This document shows positions 27,262-35,593 of a stretch of 64,000 nt of DNA, piece by piece (within the stretch, counting starts at the first letter, position 1; every line of letters begins with the position of its first letter). The DNA is from Aureibaculum luteum (GTDB taxonomy: Bacteria > Bacteroidota > Bacteroidia > Flavobacteriales > Flavobacteriaceae). A program made the position numbers and the translations under genes. The stretch spans positions 948,639-1,012,638 of the forward strand of contig NZ_QRGD01000001.1 of the NCBI RefSeq assembly GCF_003449015.1, in the 5' to 3' direction. The notes below the pieces were generated by a model, which worked only from the letters and a program-made list of their open reading frames with translations, had not been told where the DNA came from and made no database searches.

Positions 27262-28488
27262 TTATTCTAAAGCATTTTTAATGTCTGCCATTGTCCAAGT
27301 AAATCCAGACATATCAGCACCAGTAGATTTTGAACTTGATGTAACATCTGAAGAGAAAGTAGCTGCATCTGCTCCAAAAGTTGAACCCACATCTGATTTA
27401 TCAGCAAAAATTGATGCTGATGCACTAACACCTTCTGGTAAAACAATTTGCCAGTTAGTAAAAGATAATTTACCATCCGTATAATTTGCCGCAACACCAT
27501 CATTATCTAATTCAACATCTGAATCCCCCTTAAAACCATAAGCAAAAACATTTTTTGTAGTTCCCATTGCACTACTTCTGTAATCAGCATACTCACCTCT
27601 CTCTGTAGTCTCATTACCTATTAAAGTAAGACCATCAATAGTAAATTGACCTTCTAAGCTACCTTCTGGACCATCAATTTCCAATGCGTGATCAGAAGCG
27701 GTTCCTAAAATAACTATTGAGTTCGTGATTGTTCCAGAATAAGCTTGGTCAATATCTAAACCATCATCACCTGCAGCCCAAACTACCAAGTTAGAAGCAT
27801 TAACTGAACCTCCAAAAAATTCAATACCATCATCCACATTTGCGACAACTTCAATATTGTCAATAACGGTTCCACTACCAACTGCACCTAATGTTAAACC
27901 ATTGATTTCATTATCAGGACTCAATTCTGCACCACCATGACGGATAGAAATATATTTTAAAATTCCTGAATTATCAGCAGCATCATTGCCTCCAAAAAGA
28001 CCATTTGTATCTGTTGCAGGAACACCTTCAATTTGTACTTCAGTAACATCTCCTTTAAAAGAACCTGGAGCATATCCTAATATGATAAGTCCACCCCAAA
28101 GACCTCTATCATTTTCAGATAAATTTGTCCCAGTTGTTTGTCCAAATGTTATATTATCTGCTGATGAAGTAAAAATAATTGGTGCAGAAGCCGTTCCTTG
28201 AGCATCAATTTTAGCTCCTCTAGCAATAATCAACGCAGAAGCTTGTGTACCTGTACCAGCATAAGCTTTAATAATTGTTCCAGGCTCAATGGTTAATTTC
28301 GCTCCATTAGCAACGATAACTCTACCACTAATTTCCCAAATTTTGTCTTGAGTTAAAGTTTTGTCAGTTGATATAGTACCTTCTAGTACTGTATCAACAG
28401 GTACTTCAATAATAACCTCTGGATCATCATTTCCAGTACATGATGCTAATAAAACCACGATACTTAATGAGTAAAATACTTTCTTCAT
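27262..28488 (-). CDS. Beta-helix surface lipoprotein paired with the TonB receptor
   Basis: A 408-residue lipoprotein with lipobox LLASC (Cys17) followed by TGNDD. It contains GRVIVANGAKLTIEPGTII (about residues 51-69), ASAPIIFTSS, RGLWGGLIILGYAP and recurring DNIEVV / VDDGIEFFGG / DDGLDIDQAYSG units, consistent with a right-handed beta-helix. This family is common next to TonB receptors in marine Flavobacteriia, and databases often mislabel it as a multidrug transporter, which its sequence does not support. It is not SusD-like. It probably binds a ligand at the cell surface and passes it to the receptor encoded downstream. Its promoter carries the clearest Pho-like repeat array. Confidence 0.82.
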   Translation of the reverse strand: MKKVFYSLSIVVLLASCTGNDDPEVIIEVPVDTVLEGTISTDKTLTQDKIWEISGRVIVANGAKLTIEPGTIIKAYAGTGTQASALIIARGAKIDAQGTASAPIIFTSSADNITFGQTTGTNLSENDRGLWGGLIILGYAPGSFKGDVTEVQIEGVPATDTNGLFGGNDAADNSGILKYISIRHGGAELSPDNEINGLTLGAVGSGTVIDNIEVVANVDDGIEFFGGSVNASNLVVWAAGDDGLDIDQAYSGTITNSIVILGTASDHALEIDGPEGSLEGQFTIDGLTLIGNETTERGEYADYRSSAMGTTKNVFAYGFKGDSDVELDNDGVAANYTDGKLSFTNWQIVLPEGVSASASIFADKSDVGSTFGADAATFSSDVTSSSKSTGADMSGFTWTMADIKNALE

Positions 28489-28535
28489 TTTTTTCTTAAT
28501 TTTTAGTTTACTTTTTTTGTTTAAATTTTACGTTG

Positions 28536-28543
28536 CAAATAAA
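28536..28543 (-). promoter_or_regulatory. -7-like box TTTATTTG of the lipoprotein-receptor operon
   Basis: On the minus strand TTTATTTG differs from TAnnTTTG at one defined position. It is preceded at 10 bp by the last Pho-like repeat and lies 48 bases before the start codon. Confidence 0.45.
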
Positions 28544-28553
28544 TAACACCAAT

Positions 28554-28591
28554 GTAAAGTTTAGGTTAACTGAAAATTAAAGATTTGTTAT
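28554..28591 (-). promoter_or_regulatory. Four TTAAC-like repeats, 11-bp period, candidate Pho box
   Basis: On the minus strand the units ATAAC, TTAAT, TTAAC and TTTAC start exactly 11 bp apart (plus-strand 28587-28591, 28576-28580, 28565-28569, 28554-28558). They end 10 bp before the -7-like box, the same geometry as a PhoB box overlapping the -35 region. The rest of the 304-base gap 28489-28792 holds an A/T-rich leader and the inverted repeat at 28721-28766; no gene is seen. Confidence 0.55.
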
Positions 28592-28720
28592 GTTTAGTTT
28601 ACCTTAATGTTATGCCATACTTGTTTTTTAAAATAAATGAAGAGAAACAAAGGCAACTTAAAAGATTTGAAAAGGGAAAAAGGCAGGTAATAAAATGAGA
28701 TAGATTACAAACAACATAGA

Positions 28721-28766
28721 AATAGCAACGTTTTTAAGATTATATATTCTTAAAAACGTTGCTATT
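28721..28766. terminator. Perfect 19-bp inverted repeat after pgi
   Basis: Arms 28721-28739 and 28748-28766 match perfectly with an 8-base loop. It starts 26 bases beyond the pgi stop on the minus strand and includes an internal T-run, so it is probably the pgi terminator. It is longer and less G/C-rich than the other terminators in this window. Confidence 0.65.
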
Positions 28767-28792
28767 GATTATCTAAATAACTAGTTGAAATT

Positions 28793-30361
28793 TTATGCCA
28801 AAAACTTTTTAGCTAATTCTTTTCCTAGTTCAACACCAAATTGATCAAAACTAAAGATGTTCCAAATATAGCCTTGTACAAAAGTTTTGTGCTCATAGGT
28901 TGCTATAAGCTTACCTAAATTTTTTGGAGTGAGTTTATCCATTAAAAAGGAATTTGACGGTTTATTGCCCTCAAACACTTTAAATGGTAATAACTTCGAA
29001 ATTTTTTCTTGTTGTCCAGCAGTTTTTAGCTCTAAATGCACCTCTTCTTTAGCTTTACCTAAATACAAAGCTTCCGCTTGAGCATAAAAATTTGACATCA
29101 ATTTATTATGATGATCTTCATTTCCGTATAACGATTCCCTAAAACCGATAAAATCGACTGGAATTAGCTTTGTTCCTTGATGTACCAATTGCATAAAAGC
29201 ATGTTGTACATTGGTACCTGTATTTCCCCAAATGATATTTCCTGTTTGATAATCAACTGGATTGCCATCACGATCAACCGATTTACCATTACTTTCCATT
29301 GATCCTTGTTGTAAATAAGGTACAAATTGCGTTAAATATTGAGAGTAAGGAATAACAACTTCAGATTCTGTTTCAAAAAAGTTATTATACCAAATACTTA
29401 CTAAAGCTAACGTTACTGGAATATTCTGATCAAATGACGTTGTTTTAAAATGTTCGTCCATTTCATAAGCACCTGTTAATAGTTGATCAAAATTATCAAA
29501 TCCTAATGCTAAACTAATAGATAAACCAACGGCACTCCACAAAGAATAACGACCACCAACCCAGTCCCACATGGTAAATATATTATTCTCAGCAATTCCA
29601 AAAGCGGCAACTTTAGATAAGTTAGTTGAAACCGCTACAAAATTATGTTGAATATCATTTTGAGTTGCACCTTTTGATAAAAACCATTTTTTTACCGTTT
29701 CTGCATTGGTCAAGGTTTCTTGCGTAGTAAATGTTTTAGAAACAATAACAAACAATGTCGTTTCTGGGTCTAATTCTTTAATAGTTTCCATAACATGGTC
29801 ACCATCAATATTAGATATAAAGTGTGTTTTTAAATGATTTTTATAATATTGTAGTGCATCTACAACCATTCTTGGACCCAAATCAGAACCTCCAATACCA
29901 ATATTTACTACATCAGTAATCGCTTTGCCTGAATATCCTTTATGGTTTCCTGAAATTACTTTTTCAGAAAATATTTTCATTTTTTGAAGTGTATCATTTA
30001 CCTCATCCATCACATTTTCACCTTCAAACATTACAGCATTACCTGATTTATTACGAAGGGCAGTATGTAAAACAGCTCTGTTTTCCGTTTCATTTATTAT
30101 GTCACCTGCAAACATTTTATCAATACCATCTTGTAAATCAACTTCATTTGCCAACGCAACTAAAGATTTTAAAACTTCATCATTAATTCTATTTTTAGAA
30201 AAATTTAAACTTAAATCATCTTGTTTTAAGCTATATTTTTCTAATCTTTCTGAATCTTGCATAAAGAGTTTTTTCATATCAGTATTTTTAATTCCTTGAT
30301 ATAATTCTTGTAAACTCTTCCAAGCGATAGTTTCCGTAGGGTTTTGATTTTTTAATGCCAT
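28793..30361 (-). CDS. pgi: Glucose-6-phosphate isomerase
   Basis: A 522-residue enzyme interconverting glucose-6-phosphate and fructose-6-phosphate in glycolysis and gluconeogenesis. Family motifs are present: DVVNIGIGGSDLGPRMV (phosphate loop), FVIVSKTFTTQETLTNA, VGGRYSLWSAVGLSI (the catalytic-Arg segment) and, near the C-terminus, QFGVELGKELA. Length is normal. It stands alone with a -7 box at 30385-30392 and a strong hairpin after it. The product could be drawn to GlmS, encoded about 11 kb away, through fructose-6-phosphate. Confidence 0.97.
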   Translation of the reverse strand: MALKNQNPTETIAWKSLQELYQGIKNTDMKKLFMQDSERLEKYSLKQDDLSLNFSKNRINDEVLKSLVALANEVDLQDGIDKMFAGDIINETENRAVLHTALRNKSGNAVMFEGENVMDEVNDTLQKMKIFSEKVISGNHKGYSGKAITDVVNIGIGGSDLGPRMVVDALQYYKNHLKTHFISNIDGDHVMETIKELDPETTLFVIVSKTFTTQETLTNAETVKKWFLSKGATQNDIQHNFVAVSTNLSKVAAFGIAENNIFTMWDWVGGRYSLWSAVGLSISLALGFDNFDQLLTGAYEMDEHFKTTSFDQNIPVTLALVSIWYNNFFETESEVVIPYSQYLTQFVPYLQQGSMESNGKSVDRDGNPVDYQTGNIIWGNTGTNVQHAFMQLVHQGTKLIPVDFIGFRESLYGNEDHHNKLMSNFYAQAEALYLGKAKEEVHLELKTAGQQEKISKLLPFKVFEGNKPSNSFLMDKLTPKNLGKLIATYEHKTFVQGYIWNIFSFDQFGVELGKELAKKFLA

Positions 30362-30384
30362 TTTTATTCTAGATTTTAGTATTA

Positions 30385-30392
30385 CAAATTTA
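30385..30392 (-). promoter_or_regulatory. -7 promoter box TAAATTTG for pgi
   Basis: On the minus strand TAAATTTG matches TAnnTTTG and lies 24 bases before the pgi ATG. Confidence 0.55.
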
Positions 30393-30477
30393 ATGAAATA
30401 TCAAATGTGTTAAGGCACAATTCCTATTAATTATAGAATTGGACTAATCTAATAGCAATAATGAAGTGTATGAAGCT

Positions 30478-31707
30478 TTAATCAATGGTTAAACCATCAA
30501 GTTGTTGCCTATATGGTTTAATAAAAGTTAAATAACCTGCTTTAAGACTATCTTTAATTGGCTCTGCAGAGGGTAATTTTTCCTTTAATGGATCTACCTG
30601 TACTCCATTTTTCCAAAAACGGTAACATACATGAGGGCCAGAAGTATTACCAGTCATACCAACATACCCTATAACATCTCCTTGTTTAACAAAGTCGCCT
30701 CTTTTTACAGCACGTTTACTCATATGTAAGTATTGAGTAGTATATACTGAATTATGCTTAACCTTAACATAATTTCCGTTACCACCTCTTCTAGCAGATT
30801 CTATAACCGTACCATTTGCAGTACTCATAATTGGCGTACCAACTCCTGCAGCAAAATCAGTACCTCTATGTGGCTTTATTTTACCATAATATCTAATAAA
30901 CCGCTTTAAGTTATATCGAGATGATATTCTACTGAAACTTAAAGGAGCCTTAAGAAACTGTCTTCTTAACGAGTTAGCTGTATCGTCATAATAATCAGAT
31001 ATATTTTTAGTAGAATCTGTGACAAAATTAAAAGCATAAAAAGGTTGGTTTTTATGTTCAAAGTATGCTGCTTTTATTTCTCCTAAACCAGCATATATAG
31101 TATCGTCAATAAATTTTTCTTCGTATATAACTTTAAAATTATCGCCTTTTTGAAGGTGGAAAAAATCGACCGTCCAAGCATAAACATCAGACAATTCATT
31201 AACCAAAGCATAATCTAACCCTTTGTCTTGCATTACCAACGAAAGAGCATATAAACTATCAGAAATAGCTCCAGAAGCTTCTTTTACTACTGTTTTAATT
31301 TTCTTTTCATGAAATTCATAAAAGATAGAATCTGTAAAATCAATAATCACATATTCAGTTATTCTGGGTTGGTATACAAATACCTGAGCTTTTTCAGTAG
31401 TATCTTTATTGGCTAATATAACATAAGGTTTACCTACAATTAATTTAGCTACATTAAATGTATCTTTAACTGACTCCACAATATTGTAAACTTCACTATA
31501 ATCTACATGATGATTATTTAGAATTTCACCAAAGCTATCACCGTTTCTAATGGTATCTTCAATTACTTTATAGTCATCTAAAGTATAACCAAATTTTTGA
31601 ATCAGTTCGGGAATTTCAATTTTAGTTGAGATAACTTCTTCTTCAATTTTATCACTTTTACATGAAAAAAAGAATACAATTAAGAGGAGAAAAATTAGGT
31701 TTTTCAC
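30478..31707 (-). CDS. M23 family peptidoglycan metallopeptidase, lipoprotein
   Basis: A 409-residue lipoprotein (lipobox FFFSC, Cys16) with an N-terminal region that binds or positions the enzyme, including a LysM-like stretch around GDSFGEILNNHHVDYSEVY (about residues 52-70), and a C-terminal LytM domain (about 275-400). Zinc-site motifs are HRGTDF and QYLHMS. The usual GPHLH is GPHVC here, so a Cys stands at the zinc-ligand position. Cys variants with this GPHVCYRF motif occur in related M23 proteins and probably remain active. It likely cuts peptide cross-links during wall growth. Confidence 0.9.
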   Translation of the reverse strand: MKNLIFLLLIVFFFSCKSDKIEEEVISTKIEIPELIQKFGYTLDDYKVIEDTIRNGDSFGEILNNHHVDYSEVYNIVESVKDTFNVAKLIVGKPYVILANKDTTEKAQVFVYQPRITEYVIIDFTDSIFYEFHEKKIKTVVKEASGAISDSLYALSLVMQDKGLDYALVNELSDVYAWTVDFFHLQKGDNFKVIYEEKFIDDTIYAGLGEIKAAYFEHKNQPFYAFNFVTDSTKNISDYYDDTANSLRRQFLKAPLSFSRISSRYNLKRFIRYYGKIKPHRGTDFAAGVGTPIMSTANGTVIESARRGGNGNYVKVKHNSVYTTQYLHMSKRAVKRGDFVKQGDVIGYVGMTGNTSGPHVCYRFWKNGVQVDPLKEKLPSAEPIKDSLKAGYLTFIKPYRQQLDGLTID

Positions 31708-31739
31708 TGTATTTTATTGGCTTTTTTTTAAGAATGCCA

Positions 31740-31747
31740 CAAATCTA
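31740..31747 (-). promoter_or_regulatory. -7 promoter box TAGATTTG for M23 peptidase gene
   Basis: On the minus strand TAGATTTG matches TAnnTTTG and lies 33 bases before the start codon. Confidence 0.55.
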
Positions 31748-31816
31748 CTATTTTACCTACTATGAATAAAGTTAAAGTAACAAAAATTTGTATCTGGGAT
31801 TTTGAAACTACAGGTT

Positions 31817-32593
31817 TTAATCAAAAATCATTGGAAAGGAATTTGCCAAACCCTTATAAAGATCTAAGTCTGCTCTTAATGATCCGACAGCTAAATCTGC
31901 CTTAATTCGAAGTGGTATTTTATTTTTATCATTGCTAACCCAAACGGTTATACTTTCCTTAGCTTTAAAAACACGACCTGCCTGTACCAGTGGTCTAAAC
32001 TTTGCACTGGCTACTTTACCAAATTTCGTTTTTATAGTTTCAGTACCTAAATAACGTAACCTAAAAGGATAATTCTTTTCATCAAAAAACATGGTTAATT
32101 TAACTTCATCACCAGGTTTCATTTTTGAAATGTCTTGATTTCTTAAATAATACAACGTAGAAAGCATATCATGTACACCTTGATCTGTACTAAACATTTC
32201 TTCTGTCTTTTTTTCATGATCTTTTACAGTAGCTTTATTACTATTTTGATGGAAATGTATTTCTTTATCTTTAGTATAGCCACCTTCATCTATCTTTCTA
32301 ATGAATTTATATGGAAGTAAATTATTCTTATAAAAATAGGTTTGATAATCGTCATTAACTTTAAAAAACCACCCCGTAACTCCAGTAGTTTTTCCTTTCC
32401 CTTTGATATGAAAAGAAGGTTTTCCATTATTAGTACTTTCCTTAATTTCTAAGGTTGCACTACCTGCATTAAACCAATTACTATAACTGATTCTATATTT
32501 TAATAATTCTCCCTTTTTAAACGCAGGTTTCACATTCTGTGCTTGTAGAACAAAAGAAAAGATAAGTAAAAGAAAAAGTGTCTTTTTATACAT
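31817..32593 (-). CDS. DUF3108 domain exported protein
   Basis: A 258-residue exported protein with a signal peptide ending at FVLQAQ (residue 19). The rest matches the DUF3108 pattern: FKKGELLKYRISYSNWFNAGSATLEI near the mature N-terminus, GWFFKVNDDYQTYF, and a conserved end with WVSNDKNKIPLRIKADLAVGSLRADL. Members are predicted periplasmic beta-barrel or lipid-binding folds of unknown role. It is followed by the M23 peptidase gene on the same strand, a frequent pairing in flavobacteria, so an envelope role is likely. Confidence 0.88.
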   Translation of the reverse strand: MYKKTLFLLLIFSFVLQAQNVKPAFKKGELLKYRISYSNWFNAGSATLEIKESTNNGKPSFHIKGKGKTTGVTGWFFKVNDDYQTYFYKNNLLPYKFIRKIDEGGYTKDKEIHFHQNSNKATVKDHEKKTEEMFSTDQGVHDMLSTLYYLRNQDISKMKPGDEVKLTMFFDEKNYPFRLRYLGTETIKTKFGKVASAKFRPLVQAGRVFKAKESITVWVSNDKNKIPLRIKADLAVGSLRADLDLYKGLANSFPMIFD

Positions 32594-32695
32594 GTTTAAT
32601 CTATTTGTATGATAAAATACAATTATTGTTCCAAAAAAGAAAACCCTTAAAAATAATACATTTTAAGAGTTTAACTAATTTCATTGTCAATTTTA

Positions 32696-32767
32696 TTATA
32701 GTAGCTTGTTAATTACTTTCAAAATCTCATCATCACCTATAATTTCTAAAGGTCGCTTTGTTCTTTT
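32696..32767 (-). pseudogene. Possible C-terminal remnant of an ankyrin-like protein
   Basis: On the minus strand an open stretch without a start codon encodes KRTKRPLEIIGDDEILKVIN then KLL and a stop. The pattern (T-x-x-PLEI ... EI-x-x-VINKLL) resembles the last repeat of an ankyrin protein. It lies in the 188-base gap between DUF3108 and lipocalin genes. With only 24 codons this may be chance. Confidence 0.2.
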
Positions 32768-32781
32768 TTATTAAATGTAAT

Positions 32782-33174
32782 TTATTGTCGCTCAAAAACA
32801 CCGCTACTTTCAGTTTCTTCTCCGCTATTTGAAACCATAATTAATATATCACCGTCAAATTTAGGAGTTACCACATCACCATCAATATTATATAGGCTAT
32901 TGCCAAAGTTTACCCAAGTACCTTCATCAATTTTACCCATTGAAATACACGCATTATCAACGTTCGAACCAAAATGTTCTACATCAAAGAGTCCATCCGT
33001 CTTAAAATCAAGTAAAACTGCGTCTTCACAATCTATTGTATTCACAATTCCATGAGCCCTAATCTCAATCAACTTCCATTTTCCAAGTAATTCATCTTGA
33101 TTGGTAGCTTCTTCATTATTGTCACAAGCCATAAAAGTTATGGCAACAGTAAGTAATAAAATAAAGGTTTTCAT
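32782..33174 (-). CDS. Small lipocalin-like lipoprotein
   Basis: A 130-residue lipoprotein (lipobox TFMAC, Cys17). The mature part contains LLGKWKLIEIRAHG, the G-x-W strand that opens lipocalin-like domains of Bacteroidota, then AVLLDFKTDGLFDVE and GTWVNFGNSLYNIDG, a typical strand layout. These small lipoproteins face the periplasm or surface; the ligand is unknown. It lies between the tryptophan dioxygenase and DUF3108 genes on the same strand. Confidence 0.78.
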   Translation of the reverse strand: MKTFILLLTVAITFMACDNNEEATNQDELLGKWKLIEIRAHGIVNTIDCEDAVLLDFKTDGLFDVEHFGSNVDNACISMGKIDEGTWVNFGNSLYNIDGDVVTPKFDGDILIMVSNSGEETESSGVFERQ

Positions 33175-33213
33175 TAGTACTTAATCATTAGGTTGACTAC
33201 CTTAACGAGAAAA

Positions 33214-34155
33214 CTAAGTCAATATTTTATAAGCTTCTAAATTTGTTACTCCCCAATTCTCAAATTCTTCTTTACTCCATAAATCAGGAAAAAATATTCT
33301 TTTTTGATATTTTGGGTGCATGTATTTACGCCAATCACTACCTCCTGTAGCCTCATCTTGGGTACCTATGTATTTACCTGCAGCCTCATAATGTGACATT
33401 ACCCATTTAATATTAATACAATAATCTAAATGACGCATCGCATTAATTAAATCAATATTTTCTTTATCTTTTTCAGGTAACGATTTAAACTTTGACCATA
33501 AATTAATCGTATTATATTCCTTCATGATACTCAGGAATTCCGTTTTATACTTTTTTTCAAATTGTTCTAATAAAAACGATTTTTTACCTGTTTTATAATC
33601 TTTACCAGCCGCTTGCCAATACAAATGTTCAAAAGCATTTTCAAAAGCAGTATTGCGATCAATTTTTGATCTAAACCTATAATCAATCAAATTGATTAAT
33701 TCAGTACTACAAAATTCAATCAATCGATATTGGGCACTTTGAAACCCACTAGCAGGTGTTAATGTATCTCTAAATTTTGCATATTGCTCACGTTCCATAC
33801 CATCTCCCATAATAGTAAAAGAGGCCGTTAGCATGTCAAAGTAACGACTTATTCGCATTAACCTTTCTGTAAAAAATTTAGTAGTCAAATTTTCATGATG
33901 AGCTACCTGTTCAATTTCCCAACGTATCATTTTAAAGATAAGTTCGTTAATTTGATGGTACATTATAAAGACCATTTCATCTTTAAAACCGGTTCGCTGT
34001 ACTTGTAAATTTAACAAGGCATCAGTTTGAATATAATCCCAATAAGTAATGGGTTTACTATACAACAATCCATCCAATTGTGTTTCTAAATCTTGATCAA
34101 TGACGTCGTATTTTTCTTTTAATAGTTTTATCCTCTGTTCAATGTTCTTGTCCAT
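33214..34155 (-). CDS. Tryptophan 2,3-dioxygenase family protein
   Basis: A 313-residue heme enzyme that opens the indole ring of tryptophan to N-formylkynurenine. Visible motifs are KDEMVFIMYHQINEL (H67, the distal His by homology) and WVMSHYEAAGKYIG followed by ATGGSDW, matching the proximal-His and TGG(S/T) region. The ATG at 34155 is chosen. The longer frame to 34176 starts with a TTG that is part of the -7 promoter box at 34174-34181. Some flavobacterial members have not been tested, so activity is inferred. Confidence 0.88.
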   Translation of the reverse strand: MDKNIEQRIKLLKEKYDVIDQDLETQLDGLLYSKPITYWDYIQTDALLNLQVQRTGFKDEMVFIMYHQINELIFKMIRWEIEQVAHHENLTTKFFTERLMRISRYFDMLTASFTIMGDGMEREQYAKFRDTLTPASGFQSAQYRLIEFCSTELINLIDYRFRSKIDRNTAFENAFEHLYWQAAGKDYKTGKKSFLLEQFEKKYKTEFLSIMKEYNTINLWSKFKSLPEKDKENIDLINAMRHLDYCINIKWVMSHYEAAGKYIGTQDEATGGSDWRKYMHPKYQKRIFFPDLWSKEEFENWGVTNLEAYKILT

Positions 34156-34173
34156 TCCGTATAATTTGATACA

Positions 34174-34181
34174 CAAAGATA
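34174..34181 (-). promoter_or_regulatory. -7 promoter box TATCTTTG for the tryptophan dioxygenase gene
   Basis: On the minus strand TATCTTTG matches TAnnTTTG and lies 18 bases before the ATG at 34155. It sits just behind the tilS stop codon (34184), so the dioxygenase has its own promoter. It decides the start codon, because the upstream in-frame TTG lies inside it. Confidence 0.65.
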
Positions 34182-34183
34182 GT

Positions 34184-35500
34184 TTAAATCAATTCTAACT
34201 TTAAAATAGTTTTTGTGCTGTCAGTTACTTTAAATCTTTCATCTAACCTAGCATCAATAACCCAAACAATTTTATCATCTGAAATTAATACCCAAGTATT
34301 TTCTTTGTCAAACAAAGAGTATTTCTGGTCTTTAAAAAATTTACTTAATTTCTTTTTACCCTGCATCCCAAAAGGGTAAAAATAATCACCATTTTGCCAT
34401 TTCCTTAGGGTTATTGGCCATATAAGTTGATCAGCATCTACAAATATTGTATTTGATTCTTTTACAGGGTAAAAGTTATCAGATGTGGTGATTTTAAGTT
34501 GAAACAATTCTGTTTGAATACTACTTGGAAAGCTCTTTAAGGTATAAATTTCATTTCCCGGTTCAGCTAATTTTGGCGATACAATTAAAAAATCTCTATC
34601 CTTAAGAATACGATGTGAGTTACTCAGAACAAATTTACCAGCTTGTGCCTCCAACAAATTATAAATATCATTCCAGGCAGTAAAATTGTAGCCCTTTAAA
34701 AGCTCATAAAGGAGGGCTTTACTACTTGCTAATTTTTTAAGCTCATTAATATCCAGAGTTAGAATACCATTAGTATCAGAATGCACAACTTTGTGCTTTA
34801 TGTTTTCTACAGATGCTGCAACTATTTGTTGTGTATCTTGTAGATGATGAATAGTGGTTGAAAAAGTATCTAAAAACCTTGGATTGATTGATTTTAATGC
34901 AGGAATCACATCGTGTCTTAATTTATTTCTTAGATATTTAGTTTCTGCATTTGAAGTGTCTTCTCTCCATTTTAAATTTTGTTTTCGAGCATATTGCTCA
35001 ATTTGATTTCTACTAAAAGGCAACAAAGGCCTTACAATAGCTCCATTTTTTTCTGGAATACCTGTCAACCCATCTAAACCTGTACCTCTACTTAAATTGA
35101 TTAAAAAAGTTTCCAAATTATCGTCGGCATGATGTCCTGTTAGGATATAATCTAGATCGTTATCAATTAATAAGTTTTTAAACCAATCATATCTTAATTC
35201 TCTAGCTGCCAATTGAATGGATAGCTTTTCTGCTTTTGCAATAGCTTTGGTTTCAAATTTCTTTGTAAACACCGGAATTTGAATTCTATTTGCTATTGCA
35301 TTTACAAAAACCTCATCCTGATTAGCATCAGCCCCTCTTAATTGAAAATTACAATGGGCTAATGAAATGTCAAAGTCCAATTCATTTAACAGTTCAGCAA
35401 GTACAACGCTATCTACACCACCTGAAATGGCAATTAGTAGCTTCTTATCTCTTAGATAAGAAAAATTAGTGGCGATATGTTCAGAAAACTGGTCTAACAA
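34184..35500 (-). CDS. tilS: tRNA(Ile)-lysidine synthetase
   Basis: A 438-residue enzyme that converts C34 of the tRNA-Ile CAU anticodon to lysidine, so that it reads AUA. The PP-loop ATPase motif AISGGVDSVVLAELL is at residues 24-38 (SGGVDS at 26-31). LTGHHADDNLETFLINL and the conserved RPLLPFSRNQIEQYA follow. C-terminal domains include the AxRxxG-like WQNGDYFYPFGMQGKKKLSKFF. The start is a TTG at 35500, which fits the family N-terminus (LDQF near the first residues). The gene is essential in almost all bacteria. Confidence 0.95.
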   Translation of the reverse strand: MLDQFSEHIATNFSYLRDKKLLIAISGGVDSVVLAELLNELDFDISLAHCNFQLRGADANQDEVFVNAIANRIQIPVFTKKFETKAIAKAEKLSIQLAARELRYDWFKNLLIDNDLDYILTGHHADDNLETFLINLSRGTGLDGLTGIPEKNGAIVRPLLPFSRNQIEQYARKQNLKWREDTSNAETKYLRNKLRHDVIPALKSINPRFLDTFSTTIHHLQDTQQIVAASVENIKHKVVHSDTNGILTLDINELKKLASSKALLYELLKGYNFTAWNDIYNLLEAQAGKFVLSNSHRILKDRDFLIVSPKLAEPGNEIYTLKSFPSSIQTELFQLKITTSDNFYPVKESNTIFVDADQLIWPITLRKWQNGDYFYPFGMQGKKKLSKFFKDQKYSLFDKENTWVLISDDKIVWVIDARLDERFKVTDSTKTILKLELI

Positions 35501-35528
35501 AACAAGGTAAAGATAATGGTTCTAAAGC

Positions 35529-35573
35529 AAAAAAACCGTCTCTTCCGAAGTATCGGGATGAGGCGGTTTTTTT
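35529..35573 (-). terminator. Terminator after hppA, with nested palindrome
   Basis: The A-run and ACCGTCTC pair with GAGGCGGT and a T-run, allowing one G-T pair. A second palindrome TTCCGA-AGTA-TCGGGA (35543-35558) is nested in the loop. It lies 21 bases after the hppA stop on the minus strand. Confidence 0.8.
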
Positions 35574-35593
35574 ATATTTATTTAATCTATTAT

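Noticed and set aside
27262-28488. Multidrug transporter, a label often used for this lipoprotein family
   Set aside because: It has a lipobox, a beta-helix pattern and no membrane helices, so it cannot be a transporter.
31762-31830. A plus-strand frame opening with KICIWDFETTGF, like exonuclease motif I of DnaQ/ExoI proteins
   Set aside because: It spans the DUF3108 stop codon region, is short, lacks the other motifs and lies against two well-supported minus-strand genes.
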